A program made the position numbers and the translations under genes. From Limonium bicolor (lineage: Eukaryota > Streptophyta > Magnoliopsida > Caryophyllales > Plumbaginaceae), in contig CM041778.1 in NCBI GenBank assembly GCA_023374045.1, positions 97,404,839 through 97,468,838 of the forward strand: 64,000 nt of DNA, in the 5' to 3' direction. Positions 1 to 13,198 of the stretch are shown here, piece after piece (positions within the stretch are counted from its first letter, which is position 1; the number at the start of each line of letters is the position of its first letter). The notes under the pieces were generated by a model that saw only the letters and a program-made list of their open reading frames with translations, was not told where the DNA came from and ran no database searches.

Positions 1-797
1 TTTTAACACTTCTTTATTTCTCCAATTGGCAGGCATAAAACCTGGGTTAGAGCTGCCTACAAAGGTAAAGTTTATAACCACATAAAGCTTAAAATACCTT
101 AATGAGTGGTTAATGTCATAAACTAATAACTAGTCCTTCTTTCTTGCATAAATGCTGGCGGAAAGGACTTGGAAAACTATGGATTTGTTCTGCCTAAGGT
201 AGTGGAAGAACAAGTTTTATAGCTAACTTGTTAAAGGTGAGTAAATCATCACTTTAATGGTAGATAATTAAGTTCTATATAAAGTTATGTTCAAGAGCTA
301 ATTTAGCGTGTGTGGAATTATTTTTGTAAGCTGATAGGGGTTTAATTACAAGTTTCATGACTTATAAGTGTGTAGGAAAACCTTACCTTATATATATGAG
401 TTTTATGATGTTTTATGAAAAGGTAAAATAAACCGTGAGGATAGAATTCACCTTATGACTTGGAAATGTGTTAAAAGGTTATATGACGATTATGAGGTGA
501 ATATTAAAGCCTTAAGGGGTTAGTAAGATTAAGTGGGTAATTTAAGTGGTTATAATCACAATTATAAATGAACGAGAGAAGTGTGTAAAAAAGCCGTGGC
601 ACTACAAGGGATTTTATAATTAAATTATGTATTATAATGTGGTATAACACTTTAGTAAGTTAACCTAATGTTTATGTGACATAAAATGTCATAGAAATTA
701 ATTAAATGATTAAAACACAATTTATAAAATATTGTTACAAGTGTATACTAAATCGTGAGTTATAATGTCTTTTATGACATTTATAAGTGATTTATAT
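1..797. repeat. AT-rich flank, probably left part of an older LTR
   Basis: There is no plausible coding sequence. The texture (runs such as TTATAA, TATGAC, AAATTA) resembles 6,931-9,100 on the far side of the solo LTR. The simplest reading is one old LTR-like sequence split by that insertion. The left end lies outside the window. Confidence 0.35.
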
Positions 798-1661
798 TGT
801 AACACCCCGAATAAACATCCAATAGTACAAAATCAATCTCCTAGTATTACATGATAACTACGCAGCGGATTCTCGGTATCATCCGGGTGCTACAGATGCC
901 AACCACCCACGTGGTTGGCAGACCACATCACTAATACTAAGTTACGGTCTGCATGACTGGAAACAGCCCCAATAAAAACTCATGTACAATATAGATACAA
1001 TTCCAAGTATCGAGTGTCAACAACGAATTGCCAAATTATAAACTGAGAATTTCATCTCGAGTACATTAGACATACAGCCACATCCTCAAACGTTATGCCC
1101 TGATGGGCTACCCCCATGGTAGTCATCCCGCCTATGCTCCGTTATCGTCCGGCATAATACCTGTAAAAATTTGGGTTGGGAAGGACTCAGCAAACTACGC
1201 TGAGTATGAACGTGTGTAGCCCGCATGTTACCGGGCCACACGACTACTTGGTCGAATATTATTAAGTCAATTTACATGCTATAATAAAGCAGTAAAACAC
1301 CCCACAGTACATCATAGTATCATACACACTTAAAGGTAGTAACACATTAGCAACAACAACCAAGCACAACGAGCTGCTAGTATCAACAGCAATCATGTAC
1401 ATAATAAAACGTGTGCATAGGCATGTAATACCATGATCCTCACTATGGGATCGTACGAGCGTTGTGTGTTTTCATTTCTTCTCTCTTGTTCCCATAATGT
1501 GTATTTTCTTTCTCTTTCTTTGCACCAGGTCGGGGGTATAGTTTAGACCCCGTGACCATATCATGTAGGTGCCAATCTTTCCTTGTTTCTTAAATGATTA
1601 CTTGTGAATTCTCTTAGCACCACTATTTGGAGAACGTCTTCTTCATAGCTAATCCTCCATT

Positions 1662-2075
1662 CCCGGATAGCTCTTTCTCTCTCTGTTGTTTTAAATGTTA
1701 CCAGCCACTGCCCCGGATACCAAGGGTCCGTCTCCCTATTCCTTTTCATTGTTACCAGCCTCTGCTCCGGATACAAAGGGTCCGTCTCCCTATGCCTTAT
1801 AATGCTCTGGTCTCTACCCGGATACAAAGGGTCCGTCTCCCTATTCCTTCTCAATGTTACTAGCCTCAGCTCCGGATACAAAGGGTCCGTCTCCCTATTC
1901 CTTCTCAATGTTCTGGTCTCTACCCCGGATACAAAGGGTCCGTCTCCCTATTCCTTTTAATCTTATTGGTCTCTACCCCGGATACAAAGGGTCCGTCTCC
2001 CTATTCCCTTTTTGGATTATTGGTCTCTACCCCGGATACAAAGGGTCCGTCTCCCTATTCCTTCTCAAGGTATTG
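1662..2075. repeat. 53-54 bp minisatellite inside the LTR
   Basis: Seven tandem units start near 1,713, 1,767, 1,818, 1,872, 1,925, 1,978 and 2,032. Each carries CCGGATACAAAGGGTCCG followed by TCTCCCTATTCC, and a diverged eighth unit lies at about 1,662. Open frames through it on both strands are translations of the repeat, not genes. The chromovirus LTR has a comparable subrepeat at 23,690-23,850, which suggests LTRs of this clade commonly carry such arrays. Confidence 0.9.
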
Positions 2076-2759
2076 GCTTATCATTATCTTTGATAATTCG
2101 ACACCATAGTGGGTGTCTTTAGAGGTCCTCTATAGTTAAGAGGAGTTTCCCTTTTTTGTAGTTCCTTTGGTTTGTTTACGAAGTTCGTTGTGTTTCATCT
2201 CAAGGATTCATCAACGAGAAGGAACTACACTACTGTGTGCGCGCAAACAATATGCACAATAATAGCAAGCAGGTAAGCAAGGGAGATAATCAATCCATTC
2301 ACATGCCTTACACAAGCTCACAACAGACAAATAAGCACGGTAAAACAACATTCGTTTTCATGCATTATTCTTGTGGTCATAAACAAACAAGGCACACAGC
2401 ACACAAGCCGTGTAACACGGCAACATACGAACCACACATGTCCATACCTCATTCAGAAGCAAAAGTTGTCTCTCACACGGTGTCCCGGTTGGCGTTCGTT
2501 ACGGTCCTAGAGTTAATTAAAATCACTTGTCAGTTTATGGTTGCATACGATGACCGTAGTGACATCTTCCTAGTTTATCTCATCTATATCGGATGTTATC
2601 CTCTAGGTGGGTTGTTGGATGTACAATATATTTTAGCCCTTAGAACTTCCCACGTACTCACCTTAGATGCTTATTTAATGCCTAGGACGTTTACATCGTC
2701 GTTTTATAAGTTAACTAAGTACTTCCCTCTAGCTAATTTTTTATGGTATTCTTAAGCAT

Positions 2760-5700
2760 CAACATGTAACATGGCGATATATATATGTATATGCGTATAT
2801 ATATTCAGTTTAGTGTCATTACATATGTATATGTATGATTAGACATTAACCCGAGACTTGTTTTATTTGTCATTTGCAAATGAAAAAAAAACTTATATAT
2901 ATATTTTGTTCGATTTGCAACATTATCGTGAAGAGGATGTTGTACATATATATATACACATATAGACTCTTACAGTGAGGAGAAGAAAATTGATTAACTC
3001 TAGACAATTAATATTTATTATCTCTTTTACAATTTCTTTCATTAATCATTTTTTTGTTAACGGCAATTAAGATATTTCTCCATTTGCGGCAAAACAAATA
3101 ACTAGTATCATTTATGATTTAAACACTTGACTTAGGAAAATATTAATCTATTATTAAGTTAGCAGTTTCTAGTAATTAAAATACAATGTAACCACCACCG
3201 TTACATACACGCTAAACTCCAACATCATTTTTTTTTCCATGACTGAAACTGTCATATATCAATAATTAGTAATTCAATATATGTTGTTACAGTGCAGTAA
3301 TTCTAGATCCAAGTGTGTCGCTATAGTGCAGATACTTCAGGTTTAGGGGGCTGTTTTTGGTTGATTACCAAACCACAAGCTGTTCAATTGAACTTCATCG
3401 TTGAATATCACTAGAAAGAGTTTGTCTGAGTGTGGTATAAAGTAGAGAAAAAAGATACCACTATTACAGCTCTAAAAGCATATACTACTACAACATTTTT
3501 CTGAAATCAGTAGTAGCTTGTTTGGATTCAGAACAACATGGACTATAGTGCTTATATTGGTTATTTCTTTTGTTCTAAAATGGTTGTTTATAGTTGCTGT
3601 TTATATGCTTATTGTTGGTGCAGCAGAAGCAACTAAAAGCTTTTATTGTTGTAAGTGACAACAGCTACTGCTTATTATGCTTACTATTATTTTACTGTTG
3701 TGACAGAATCACAAAACAAGCAAGATGCTACTGCATATGCTGATTGTTTTACATGGTGTAACAAAGAAATCAGACACATTCTATTTCTGTAACAGCAAAG
3801 GAGAAGAAGATATGTTAAGTATGTTACCGGTTCTGCTATGGATTGTTTTATGCCAGGTTTGTAATATGGTGTGCGAGATACAGTCTAGTGGTTCTTTTCA
3901 GCTGAATGTAGGCACAAGGAAGATGAAGTGCTGCTCCTTAAATTGGTTGTGTGAGAGTACAGCAAGCTGAAATCCATTGCTGTTGAGAATGCTTTTTTTT
4001 TTTTTGTGAAGAGAGCATGGTTTTTAAATTCTGCAACAGCAGGGACTAAATGCTTATCATTTGTGAGGATAGTCTCTTTTTTTTTTAATCCTAAACAACA
4101 AGGTTTACCACTATAGAGGTGTACTAACACAAGAAGAGGAACAACCCTCATCACTCTGGTTATTCTGGATTCAAAACAATAGAGGCTTTGTTTTTGTTTA
4201 TACAGCTTATTCGTTTGTTTCACAAGGTGGGACTATCTAGTTTTTTCCCTTCCGAAACAGAATGGTCTGGTAGAAGAATCAAAACTTATGTATTATTATT
4301 ATTACTGGTTTCTGAATTCATGGACAGCAGAAATGCTGCTCATGTGCCTATCCTTTGCTCATTGTGTGACAGCAGAAACAACAACCTATATATGTGGTTT
4401 AGATTGAGAGATATTCATATAATGCTTGCTGTTTGCTTAAAAAAAATTCAGCAGATTTTGTGACAGCAGTAGAAAATTCTTACAATTTGCTCACTTTACA
4501 GCAGCAGTAATAAAATGCTTCTATTGTTATAATACAACAGCAAGGGAAAGTTCAATTTTACAACGTTACTGAATATTGGGCTGGATAAGCCCTCGTTTAT
4601 TTACACTTGGATATTTTGGCTAGTTTGTACATTTGTTACCAGATAGAAATAGATATACATAAAGTATATTGTTTAGATTCTCGTTTAGATTTTTTTTCCA
4701 TATATTTAGCAATCAGTTTTTCTCTCTAATTGTATATAGTTACATGCTTAGTGCCCGCTTAGCATTGTACTGATGTGATTCACGGTCTCTGACCGAATGT
4801 CAACAAAATCAGAAACTGCTTCTTGCTATCTTCTTCTAGCTTACACCACCGTTCCTTTCTCCATCACAGAAATAAATACCTTTTAGTCCTCTCATCAACT
4901 GCCATTGAAGATGTAGAAATCTACAGATTTTGTTTTTATTACAGAGGACGATTACAAGAAGAGAATGAAGAGCCTACGAGGAAGACATGTTTTCTTAATT
5001 TGTTAGTTTGGGTTGCAAGCTACCGAGGTGGAGGGAATATACAGATGTGCAGCACTATGTTCTTTCACTAGTTAGGAACAGGAGAATGAAGGGATGTAGT
5101 ACGTTACAGGTTCCACAATGAACCAGTTTCATTTCCCACCCCAATCTAGTATGCGACAGGAGAAACCAAGGATTATATTGTTATAATCAGCAGAGAATGA
5201 GGAGATGATTCAAGCCTATTACCTGTTCTGGGATGAAATGTTTTCTGCCCCTGTCCTCCTGCCTTGCGAGATGCAGCAGGCCCAACACGGCTCCAGTACC
5301 GAATTGATTTCTCTCCACTTCAATCTAGTGTGCAAGTTGTAGTAGTTGTTCCAGTGGTTACCTCTTCAGTGGCGCATGTGTATGAAAGAGATGAGGTTGG
5401 TGCAAAGAATGTTCCTTGCTGATAGGTAAGCACCAGAAGAGAGGAAAAAAAAGGGTGTGGAACTGTATGTTCCTCGTTCATCATTCTTCAATCTGGCTCG
5501 AAAGACACAGTACCCCAGTGATTTTCACATCAGAGGCGCAGTCTGAAGAAGAGAATGGAAATATGTACATAAATGGTATACTCCTCATCGTGAAGAGTAT
5601 GAAATGAGTGCAGGGCATGTATCTTCCTCCATTGTTTGTCAGCTGTTTTACAATTTACCGAGCGTGAGGAAGATTGGGCATAGGTGCAGAGTAGTACGGT

Positions 5701-6420
5701 CTTGGTTTGCTAGATTAGGTTGCAACATTTCCCGTAGAGAAGGGGAATGATTTGAGAGTGGGTTCTTTTTTTTTTATCACGAAGGAAGGAGCTCCAGAAG
5801 AAAACTGAAGACAGCCTTCACATACTGGCCTACCTTCACGCGTGAGCAAGGCAATAGAGAAGAGAAAGGAACTCTGATCATGCAGCCCAAACGTGGGCAT
5901 GTCAGCCTCCCGAGAAGAATGGCTGCAATGGAGTATTAATCAGATCGGCATAGGCAAGAGGGTCTGACTCAGGAGATTAAATAAATTGCCATTGGTTGTA
6001 AGTTCCAAAGGGAATTTGTGAAAAGATGGGGTGCTCAGACTCTGAGAAGTGGGAGTTTGCAAAAGGAAGTAGTGCTCATGTTTGTCACCTTGGGAACTTT
6101 TACTACAATCAATATAGTTCACTTATGCTTCAGGTTATCGGACAGAGCAAAAGGGGAATGTGGTGCTCTGTGGCTGTTTTCTCTTTTTTTTTGTCGGGTT
6201 CAGTTGATGCTACAGGGAGCAACTGAGGGAATGATACGTTACAGAGTGACAAGAGGATGGTGGTCTCAAGCTACCAGATAATGGTGTGAAAATGATTTCC
6301 AGGTCTACTGTCATGACCATCGAGGACAGCATGTTTGATTCTGTTGAATCCCCTTTTTTTTTATAGTTACTTTAGTAGTCTCATTACTAGTTTAATTAGG
6401 CTAGTATTTGCTACCGAATT
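2760..6420. other. Non-coding stretch within the solo LTR
   Basis: No convincing gene is present; open frames are short and unlike known proteins. 2,760-3,350 is rich in TATATA and AT. About 3,600-4,560 carries an irregularly spaced ACAGCAG-type motif and poly-T runs. 4,800-6,300 is purine-rich (AGAAGAGGAA, GAGAATGA). It may be a nested insertion, but I cannot place its ends. Confidence 0.4.
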
Positions 6421-6512
6421 TGAGCATAGCTCAATCGGTTAAGACATTCAGGAAGGGTACGAAACGTACCGGGTTTGAACCCCGACGGGAGTGCGTTTGC
6501 TCCTTTTTTTTG
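6421..6512 (+). mobile_element. tRNA-derived SINE-like / tRNA-like element
   Basis: A pol III box A match (TAGCTCAATCGG, 6,427-6,438) and a box B match (GGTTTGAACCC, 6,472-6,482) lie about 34 bp apart. A T8 run at about 6,504-6,511 could terminate pol III transcription. GAGCA at the 5' side can pair with TGCTC near 6,499-6,503, as in an acceptor stem. I could not assign a clean anticodon arm, so it is more likely a tRNA-related SINE head or tRNA pseudogene than a working tRNA. Confidence 0.5.
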
Positions 6513-6930
6513 TATTAGCTACACACACGCCTATTTATATATATGTGTGACCATATAATATATCACGTTATTAGTTATATACGGGACTACTTTATTTTGT
6601 CACGTTGTTAGTTATTTATACGTACATGTATATATATATACGCCCCTTTTATTTTGTCGCGTCTTAGTTATATGTACCTATGCGACGTCATTATTTATTA
6701 TATACGACGTTGTAATATTGTAACGTTACGTGTATGTATTTTCATATACGTACATATATAAGTACGTGACCGTATTAACATGTAACGTTGTCATGTTTTC
6801 GGACATGTATATATTAAATTTAATTGTTCATACATTATCATATGTCCGAATTATGTAACGCGTTATCCTCGGATAATTTTCACGCGTTTATGATTTTATG
6901 TATTTATTTGTTTAGGGGTGTTTCATATAT

Positions 6931-9900
6931 TATATATTAAGGTTTGGAATAAAGCCATATATTTTAGGCTATTTTATTTTATGTTATATTAAGTTTAAAA
7001 TGAATTTAAAGTAAAAATAAATATTACCGTATGAGGTTTGGGGTTAGATTGAAATTAAACAAAATTTAGGGGCTAAATAATGAATAAAGCCGAAAACTAT
7101 ACCTTTAAAAATATTAAAATGAATTTTATAAAGTTTTTGGAAAGTTTGGGGTCCAAAAATACCATTTTTAGAGAAGTTGGGTCAAAACCCGCAATTAGAT
7201 AAACCTATGGTCAAACTGGTGGTCAATGGGTCAACAAGGACCATATTAGGTGCCTTGACCAAATTTAATGACATAAGTAATTAAACTATGGTTATATATT
7301 AATATCATAAGTTAGAAATGAAAGTTATAAAATGTATGGGGTATAAATGGTAATTTCCGAAAGTAATGGGTTAATATGGTTAATATAATATTTATATCTT
7401 AATTATAAAGTTTGGGAAATTTTGGTGTTATATAAATGACTATATTGATAAAAGTGTAATATATAGTTTTGGTGACATTTACAAAGTATATTGTATAAAG
7501 TGTGGTCAAAATGTAAATAAGGAAAAATATTGGGGTGGAATAGGAGTTGAAAATAAATGGGGGGTCTGTTCGGAATTAATACAACATAAACTATATGTTA
7601 TACAAGATTATAAACATAAAAACCATACAATATAACCTATATGTAACATTATATAATATGTGTGGAAATTGTGTAAATAAAGAAAATATAAAGTGCTGGA
7701 CAAAAAAAACCCAAAACTGATGGGGCTGTTCGGCAATTACCAACATGTTTATACCATATGTTATAATGGTTAATTGAATAAAATGTTATAATGAGTAATA
7801 TATGTAACACTATATAACATATGTGGCAAGATTGTAATTAAAAGAAAATGAGTGTGTTGGAGATGGGATTTAAAAACAGACCTAGGGTCTGTTTGTAATA
7901 ACCGAAAATTTTAAAACTATATGATGTACTTAATATAATGTTGAAATGATATAACATATGGTATATGTGACATGCTATAAAATATGTGGTGAGAATGTAA
8001 TTATAAGAAGTCATTATGTGTTGGAAAATAATTAAGAAAAAGCCCGAGGGGTTGTTCGGGTATTTTTGGTAAAGTATAACCATAGGTTATATAAATTACT
8101 AAGTGAAAATGATATATAATAAGGTATATGTTACATTATATGAAATATGTGGTGGAATTGTAATAAATGAAAAATAATAATGTGAAGAAAATGAAGTATA
8201 AAAAATGTGCCCAATCAGAAATATATATATATATATATACATGGTTATTAATAAAACTATATGTTATGTTTATTATGAAATTAAAATGTTATAACATAAT
8301 ATGTATAACATTATGATAAATTTGTGGTTATATTAATAATGGGAAAATGTGGGGAATTAATGGAATTTGTAAACTAAGGTTAGTATAGAATAAACCTTAG
8401 TAAATTATAATATATGTAATGAAATGTTACATAATATTAAGATAAAGTCCTTAATATAAATTGCATAATATAATGTAATAAATGGAATAATCATCTTACA
8501 TAAGATGATGATAATGGAACATATGATATGAGGGTATAACTCATGAAATACTAATGTATAAGTGAATACATGTGTATGCGCAAGCATATATTAAAAGAAT
8601 ATACACATTAAGTATAAGATATAGTTGGAACTATATAATACAGTGCATGAATGCATGCAACTATATTATATGACTAAACAAATAAAAACAACATATATAA
8701 ATATATATGAGTGAAAACCGAGAGTATATGAAAGAATATGCCATATGGTTCTAATGTCATGAATTAATAAATGACAAGTGTTATGACATTAGTATAAATA
8801 TATACTACAAGTCATATAATTATAAATCAAAGTATAGTTTATTAAAATGAATGATGAGATGTATAATGTATGGTACAATAATAAATGGCTGAATATTAAT
8901 GACATATAACGTTAGTGCATAAGTATAAATTGCGATGCAAATTAACGTTGCATGAATACATGCAACTATACAATATAATGGTATATACGTATACCTAACT
9001 AGAACGGTTAAGACAATACCTAAGTATAAACGCGAATATATATTCGTATACGCGTAAATGTAAGGAATAAATCCTAACGTTTGAAAATGCTACAACTAAG
9101 ACATTTTTATAACCGACTCATCTAAATAAACCCGGACGTTGGTAATTAATACGTACTACGACTGACGAGCTCGTATAACGATACCTTGACAAATAACTGT
9201 TGAAATCCGGGGACGAAAGGTCGGGATTATTTGTGTTGTTCGGATTTACCGAGCTTAAATGGGTCATGAGGATTGACTTATATTGTGTTTGTTATTTAGA
9301 CCGTATCACTGACGAAGGCGCTTGACGAGCTAGTGGTCTACTGCACAACTTAGGTCTTTGGTGAACGGTATGTAAAGGGGTCTGATCCGAGATGTCCTGA
9401 GGACTTCCTCGGGCTCGGATATGTGTGTTGTATAACGAGTGTGATGCATGTATGTATGTGTGTATGGATGTGTGTTATGGGATGTTAATTGTTTATCTTT
9501 TCGCATCATTTAATTATGCGCGAACGTCCTACGGGACTAATACTACGTTGACTATAGATCGACTTATATAAAACACATATGTGTTTAATGTGATGTGATT
9601 GTTGTTAATGGGTGTAACACACTTAATATTATGATTGTATATGTATACTAACCTAAGTAAAATACTTAGGGACGAGATACGACATCGTCGATATCTAGAG
9701 CTTTGACTCGAACATGGTTAATACCTAGAATGACTCTAGGCATGCGTAAGACCCACAGGGCAGCCAACAAATAAGTGATGTTCTCCATATTTAAAACTGT
9801 AACGGTTTAAACGACTAACTAAGTCAACAGTAGAGTGTGGTTAAAAGTGATGGTTACCTTAATCCAGTTAGTCATTGGCTACTGGTCGCGTGTGGAGATC

Positions 9901-10807
9901 TCTTGAGTTAACCCGGATCGGGCTTACTCTGGTTTAACGTGATCGAGCCTAGATAGATCGACATGTATGGTGATAACATGGGCGCCTTTAGAAAGGCAAA
10001 ATATGGACGCTTTTAAAAAGACAAAGTGAATGAGCACCTCGTGTGCATGGGACTACCGTCCAATTGAGGTTATTTCGGGATGTCCTAACTTGACTCCCGA
10101 TAGTGCTAACAAAATGTGTAAAGTTATGTGAGGGCCCGGGGGGCCGTATGTGAAGTTGGTATGGATGACCGTTACTGACGGCTATGTGTTTATCGTTGTT
10201 GTGATTGAATGCTTTGTGATTAATGGTATACTGTGGTGTGTGAATTGTAATGCCTGTATTAACTGTTTATTTTACCGCCGATCATGTGTTTACAGCTTTA
10301 TATACATGTACACCGGTAAAGCATGTAACGAACTTAATAATGGCGACCTTGACTATTAAGTGACCAATAGGGTCCAGGCCTGGCATACTCAGCATTTATC
10401 GCTGAGCCTTTATGGCATTGCTGCAGGTGATGATTAACACGGAAGCCGAAGAGTGGGACCCCGGGTAGTAGAGTTTTATTTTACTGCACGAAAATTCATG
10501 TTGTAATAGGACAGTTGGTAGTTTACTATCCTATGGACATTGTATACAATCGGGATGTTAGATGCTCACTTGTCATAGAGTTTGATTATGGATGTAGAAT
10601 GATGTATAGGTTAATATCTCGTTATCACTGCGGTTGTGTATATATTGGCAGTGTTATTTCGTTATTTCTATTTCTGCTTCTTTACTCGTATGGACGAGTC
10701 ATGTGACACCCCAAGTGAGGTTTATTAATGTTTTAACTACCGCTGCGAGACGTGTTAAATTACGCTACGTGAGTGATTATGACGTGTTTACCGAGTAGGG
10801 TGTTACA
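6931..10807 (+). mobile_element. LTR-like remnant of a gypsy element, right part
   Basis: This AT-rich non-coding DNA becomes more GC-rich from about 9,100 and ends GGGTGTTACA at 10,807, the reverse complement of the TGTAACACCC terminus at 798. The last 100 bp (ACCGCTGCGAGACG then GGGTGTTACA) resembles 3' ends of Tekay-type LTRs. No primer site follows 10,807. I interpret it as a 3' or solo LTR on the plus strand, interrupted by the solo LTR at 798-6,925. The start was not found. Confidence 0.45.
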
Positions 10808-11026
10808 AGTCGGGCACCTGTCTGCAGAGCTCCTAGTACACACGGGACACTAGAATAACACAACAACAACTCTCAGCATCAGAAATGTTCAAAAGACCAA
10901 GATATACCAATCAAGAACAAGTGAACCAACAACACATGCGTTCACATATAAGTTGGTAAAGTTCACGACAAAGTCTTGTGGAAGATAAAGCAATTATGAA
11001 CAAGATAACAAGACATAAACCTGAGC

Positions 11027-11034
11027 TATAAAAA
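11027..11034 (+). promoter_or_regulatory. Candidate TATA box of a decayed LTR
   Basis: TATAAAAA lies in a stretch (about 10,810-11,660) that precedes copia gag/pol remains on the same strand. The position suits an LTR promoter. No matching second LTR and no primer-binding site were found. Confidence 0.3.
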
Positions 11035-12268
11035 GGCATTAATTACGCAGCATTAATGAAGCCATCAGACTAGGAAAGTGGACATCACAAGAGGAACCGA
11101 CCACCTAAACTCTTGCCTCCAACGTGTCCAACCAGTAAGTGACACGTGTTGTGGATGCGCCTACAATCAAGTTGGAGATCAGCCTACCTTGTGCAGAGCT
11201 ATTCTATTGAGAACAAGAGGCTACTGTCTCCTAGTGAATAGCTCATCATAGTTTGATCGTTATCAGTTAACTTGCTTATGTGTGTGTATATATATATTCA
11301 ATGTATGTCGCATTGAATATGCAAGTGATACACACATGATAAAGAAGAAGAACAAGTATAAGCGTGAGTCATAGAGTGTGCATCTTAGTGTGTGTGTGTG
11401 TGTTTGCTATAAAGTTAGTGAGCGAAGTCTTACTATGTAATCAACTTAATACTTTTGGTATTTGGTAGACTGACTAGTCGGGGAACGGTTGGGGAACCGT
11501 AGGCCTGCTGTCAAGAAGGGTAGAGGACTTTTGTGATAAGTCTGGAACTGTCCTAGAGTCCATAGGTTGGGCGGAGGGAGATCGAGTGAATTTCTAGTGT
11601 GTAAATTCTCAATCGAAAAGGAGTTTCCAGTTTAGAATTATTGCATCTCTACTTAAACTACTAAATTTACTCGACTCAACAACACGTCCATGACCAGTAG
11701 AGAATGTATCCAGAGCACCAGCTAGTTTCAACTCTCTTGTTCTCCAAGATGAGAAGCAACATAGAATTTATGATAGTGGCAAGTAAGAATCACAAGGGTT
11801 AGCTTTTAATACATAAATCGTGGCATCTACTTCTTACAAGAACCGTCCAAGGAAGTCAAATCTTTCCTATGGTCATTGTAGAAAACGGGGACACACAAGT
11901 GAAACATACTTTCTGCTTCACGGTTGATCAAAGAATTGGAAGCCAGTCAACAGAGCAAGAAAACTGTGGCAAGAACTGTTGTTGAGGTAGGAGAATCACT
12001 TCAGACCGTGAATATTGTAGATGAAAGGCACCTAAAATCTCTTAATCGAGATCAATTAATTGATCTAGTGGAAAATTTGTTGGGCATAACTCATGGGGAA
12101 AACATTAAAGAAGGTTACAGCGGGTTAGTTGGTAACGAAGTTCGAATCTCTAACACTTATTGTTTGACTTCTATGAAGCATGATTTCATAGTGTCTCTTA
12201 AAATTTTCTAGATTTTGGATACTGGAGCCGTAGAAAATTTGACTGGTAATCATGAATAGGTTCAAAAC

Positions 12269-12703
12269 TTGAAATTACTTAGCAATCATCATATTATAAC
12301 TCTTCCTGATAATAGTTCACAAAACAACAAATTACAGGGTGATGTGTGCTTAACTGATGGTTTCTTCTTGCGTGATGTGCTCTATGTCCCAACCTTTCAA
12401 TTCAATTTATTGTCTATCCACAAGCTTATTCCAAAAATAAAAATGCATGTCGTATTTAGTCATGATTCTTGTTTCGTACAGGACCCTAGCATAGACAATT
12501 TGCAAGAGATAAGAAAGGTTGCAGGAGGGCTATACATAGACATAGTTGATAACAAGAAGCTCGCCAATTGTTATACAACTAGGGCAGATAAAGATATGTA
12601 TGTTTCTTCAGTTTGTAAGATAGATAAAGTCCTATTGAGATGGCATAGGAAGCTAGGACATGCTCCCCTTAGCAAAATAAGAATATGCAGAATCTTGATC
12701 TGA
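12269..12703 (+). pseudogene. Copia protease tail and GAG-pre-integrase domain
   Basis: The frame includes FLRDVLYVPTFQFNLLSIHK, a hallmark after copia protease, and ends with the HRKLGHAPLSK block that opens the zinc-binding part of integrase. The catalytic DTGA lies just upstream (about 12,212-12,230) and is separated by a stop codon. Confidence 0.8.
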
Positions 12704-12805
12704 AACACCTTCCTGAAAAATTAGCTTGCGACATTTGTTTTAAGTCCAAATATGTAAGACCCAAATTTGGCAGTACCGAAATAAAAAAGCACAAATTATT
12801 TTCAA

Positions 12806-13198
12806 TTGCTTCATGTAGATATTGCTGGTCCTTTTAGTGAATTTACTCATGACAGTAAAAGATATGTTCTGACTATTGTGGATGATTATACACGAACCGC
12901 TTGGACAAGACTGTTACATAGTAAATCAGAGGCCTTTGATGTTCTTTGTGGGTTCATTGCTTTTGTTGATAAACAACTTGGTAAGAAAGTAAGAACTGTC
13001 GGGACTGATAATGCTCCTGACCATGGAACTAGTAGAGAAGGGGTAAATTTCTTACATAAAACTGGCATTGTTCATCAAACAACTTGCTCTCGCACTCCTC
13101 GACAAAATGGAATCATTGAGAGGAAGCATAGACACTTGCTTGAAGTTTCCATAGCTGTCTACTACTACCAATCTGGTGTTGATATCAAGTTTGGGTGA
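12806..13198 (+). pseudogene. Copia integrase catalytic core (rve)
   Basis: All three acidic catalytic positions are present: the first D in HVDIAGPF, the second in VGTDNAP, and E in NGIIERKHRHLLE. The C-terminal integrase part is broken downstream. It belongs to the decayed element at 11,690-14,270. Confidence 0.85.

Larger units (their letters stand above)
798..6925 (-). mobile_element. Solo LTR of a long-LTR Ty3/gypsy element
   Basis: The segment starts TGTAACACCCCG (798) and ends AGGGGTGTTTCA (6,925). These are the same paired termini as the 3' LTR of the chromovirus at 23,145-27,246 (TGTAACGCCCC / AGGGGTATTTCA), so the element would read on the minus strand. It is flanked by TATAT at 793-797 and TATAT at 6,926-6,930, a 5-bp target duplication, although low-complexity. 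There is no internal gag-pol, hence solo LTR. At 6.1 kb it is longer than the 4.1-kb LTR elsewhere in the window. It probably contains later insertions, the likeliest between about 3,340 and 6,520. Confidence 0.6.

Noticed and set aside
1713..2075. CRISPR-like regular array
   Set aside because: The spacers are not unique: the whole 53-54 bp unit is repeated and diverges as a minisatellite, and the DNA is a plant LTR.
1561..2093. Long frames with repeated Pro/Arg-rich units on both strands
   Set aside because: They are translations of the 53-54 bp minisatellite. The period is not a multiple of three throughout, so frames drift. No start or gene context.
10150..10706. Two open frames near the LTR end
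   Set aside because: They lie in LTR-like sequence. Composition reflects GT-rich DNA and no domain is recognisable.
798..10807. One 10-kb LTR element from TGTAACACCCC to GGGTGTTACA
   Set aside because: Flanks do not form a target duplication and the termini point in opposite directions. Pairing 798 with 6,925 gives matching TATAT flanks instead.
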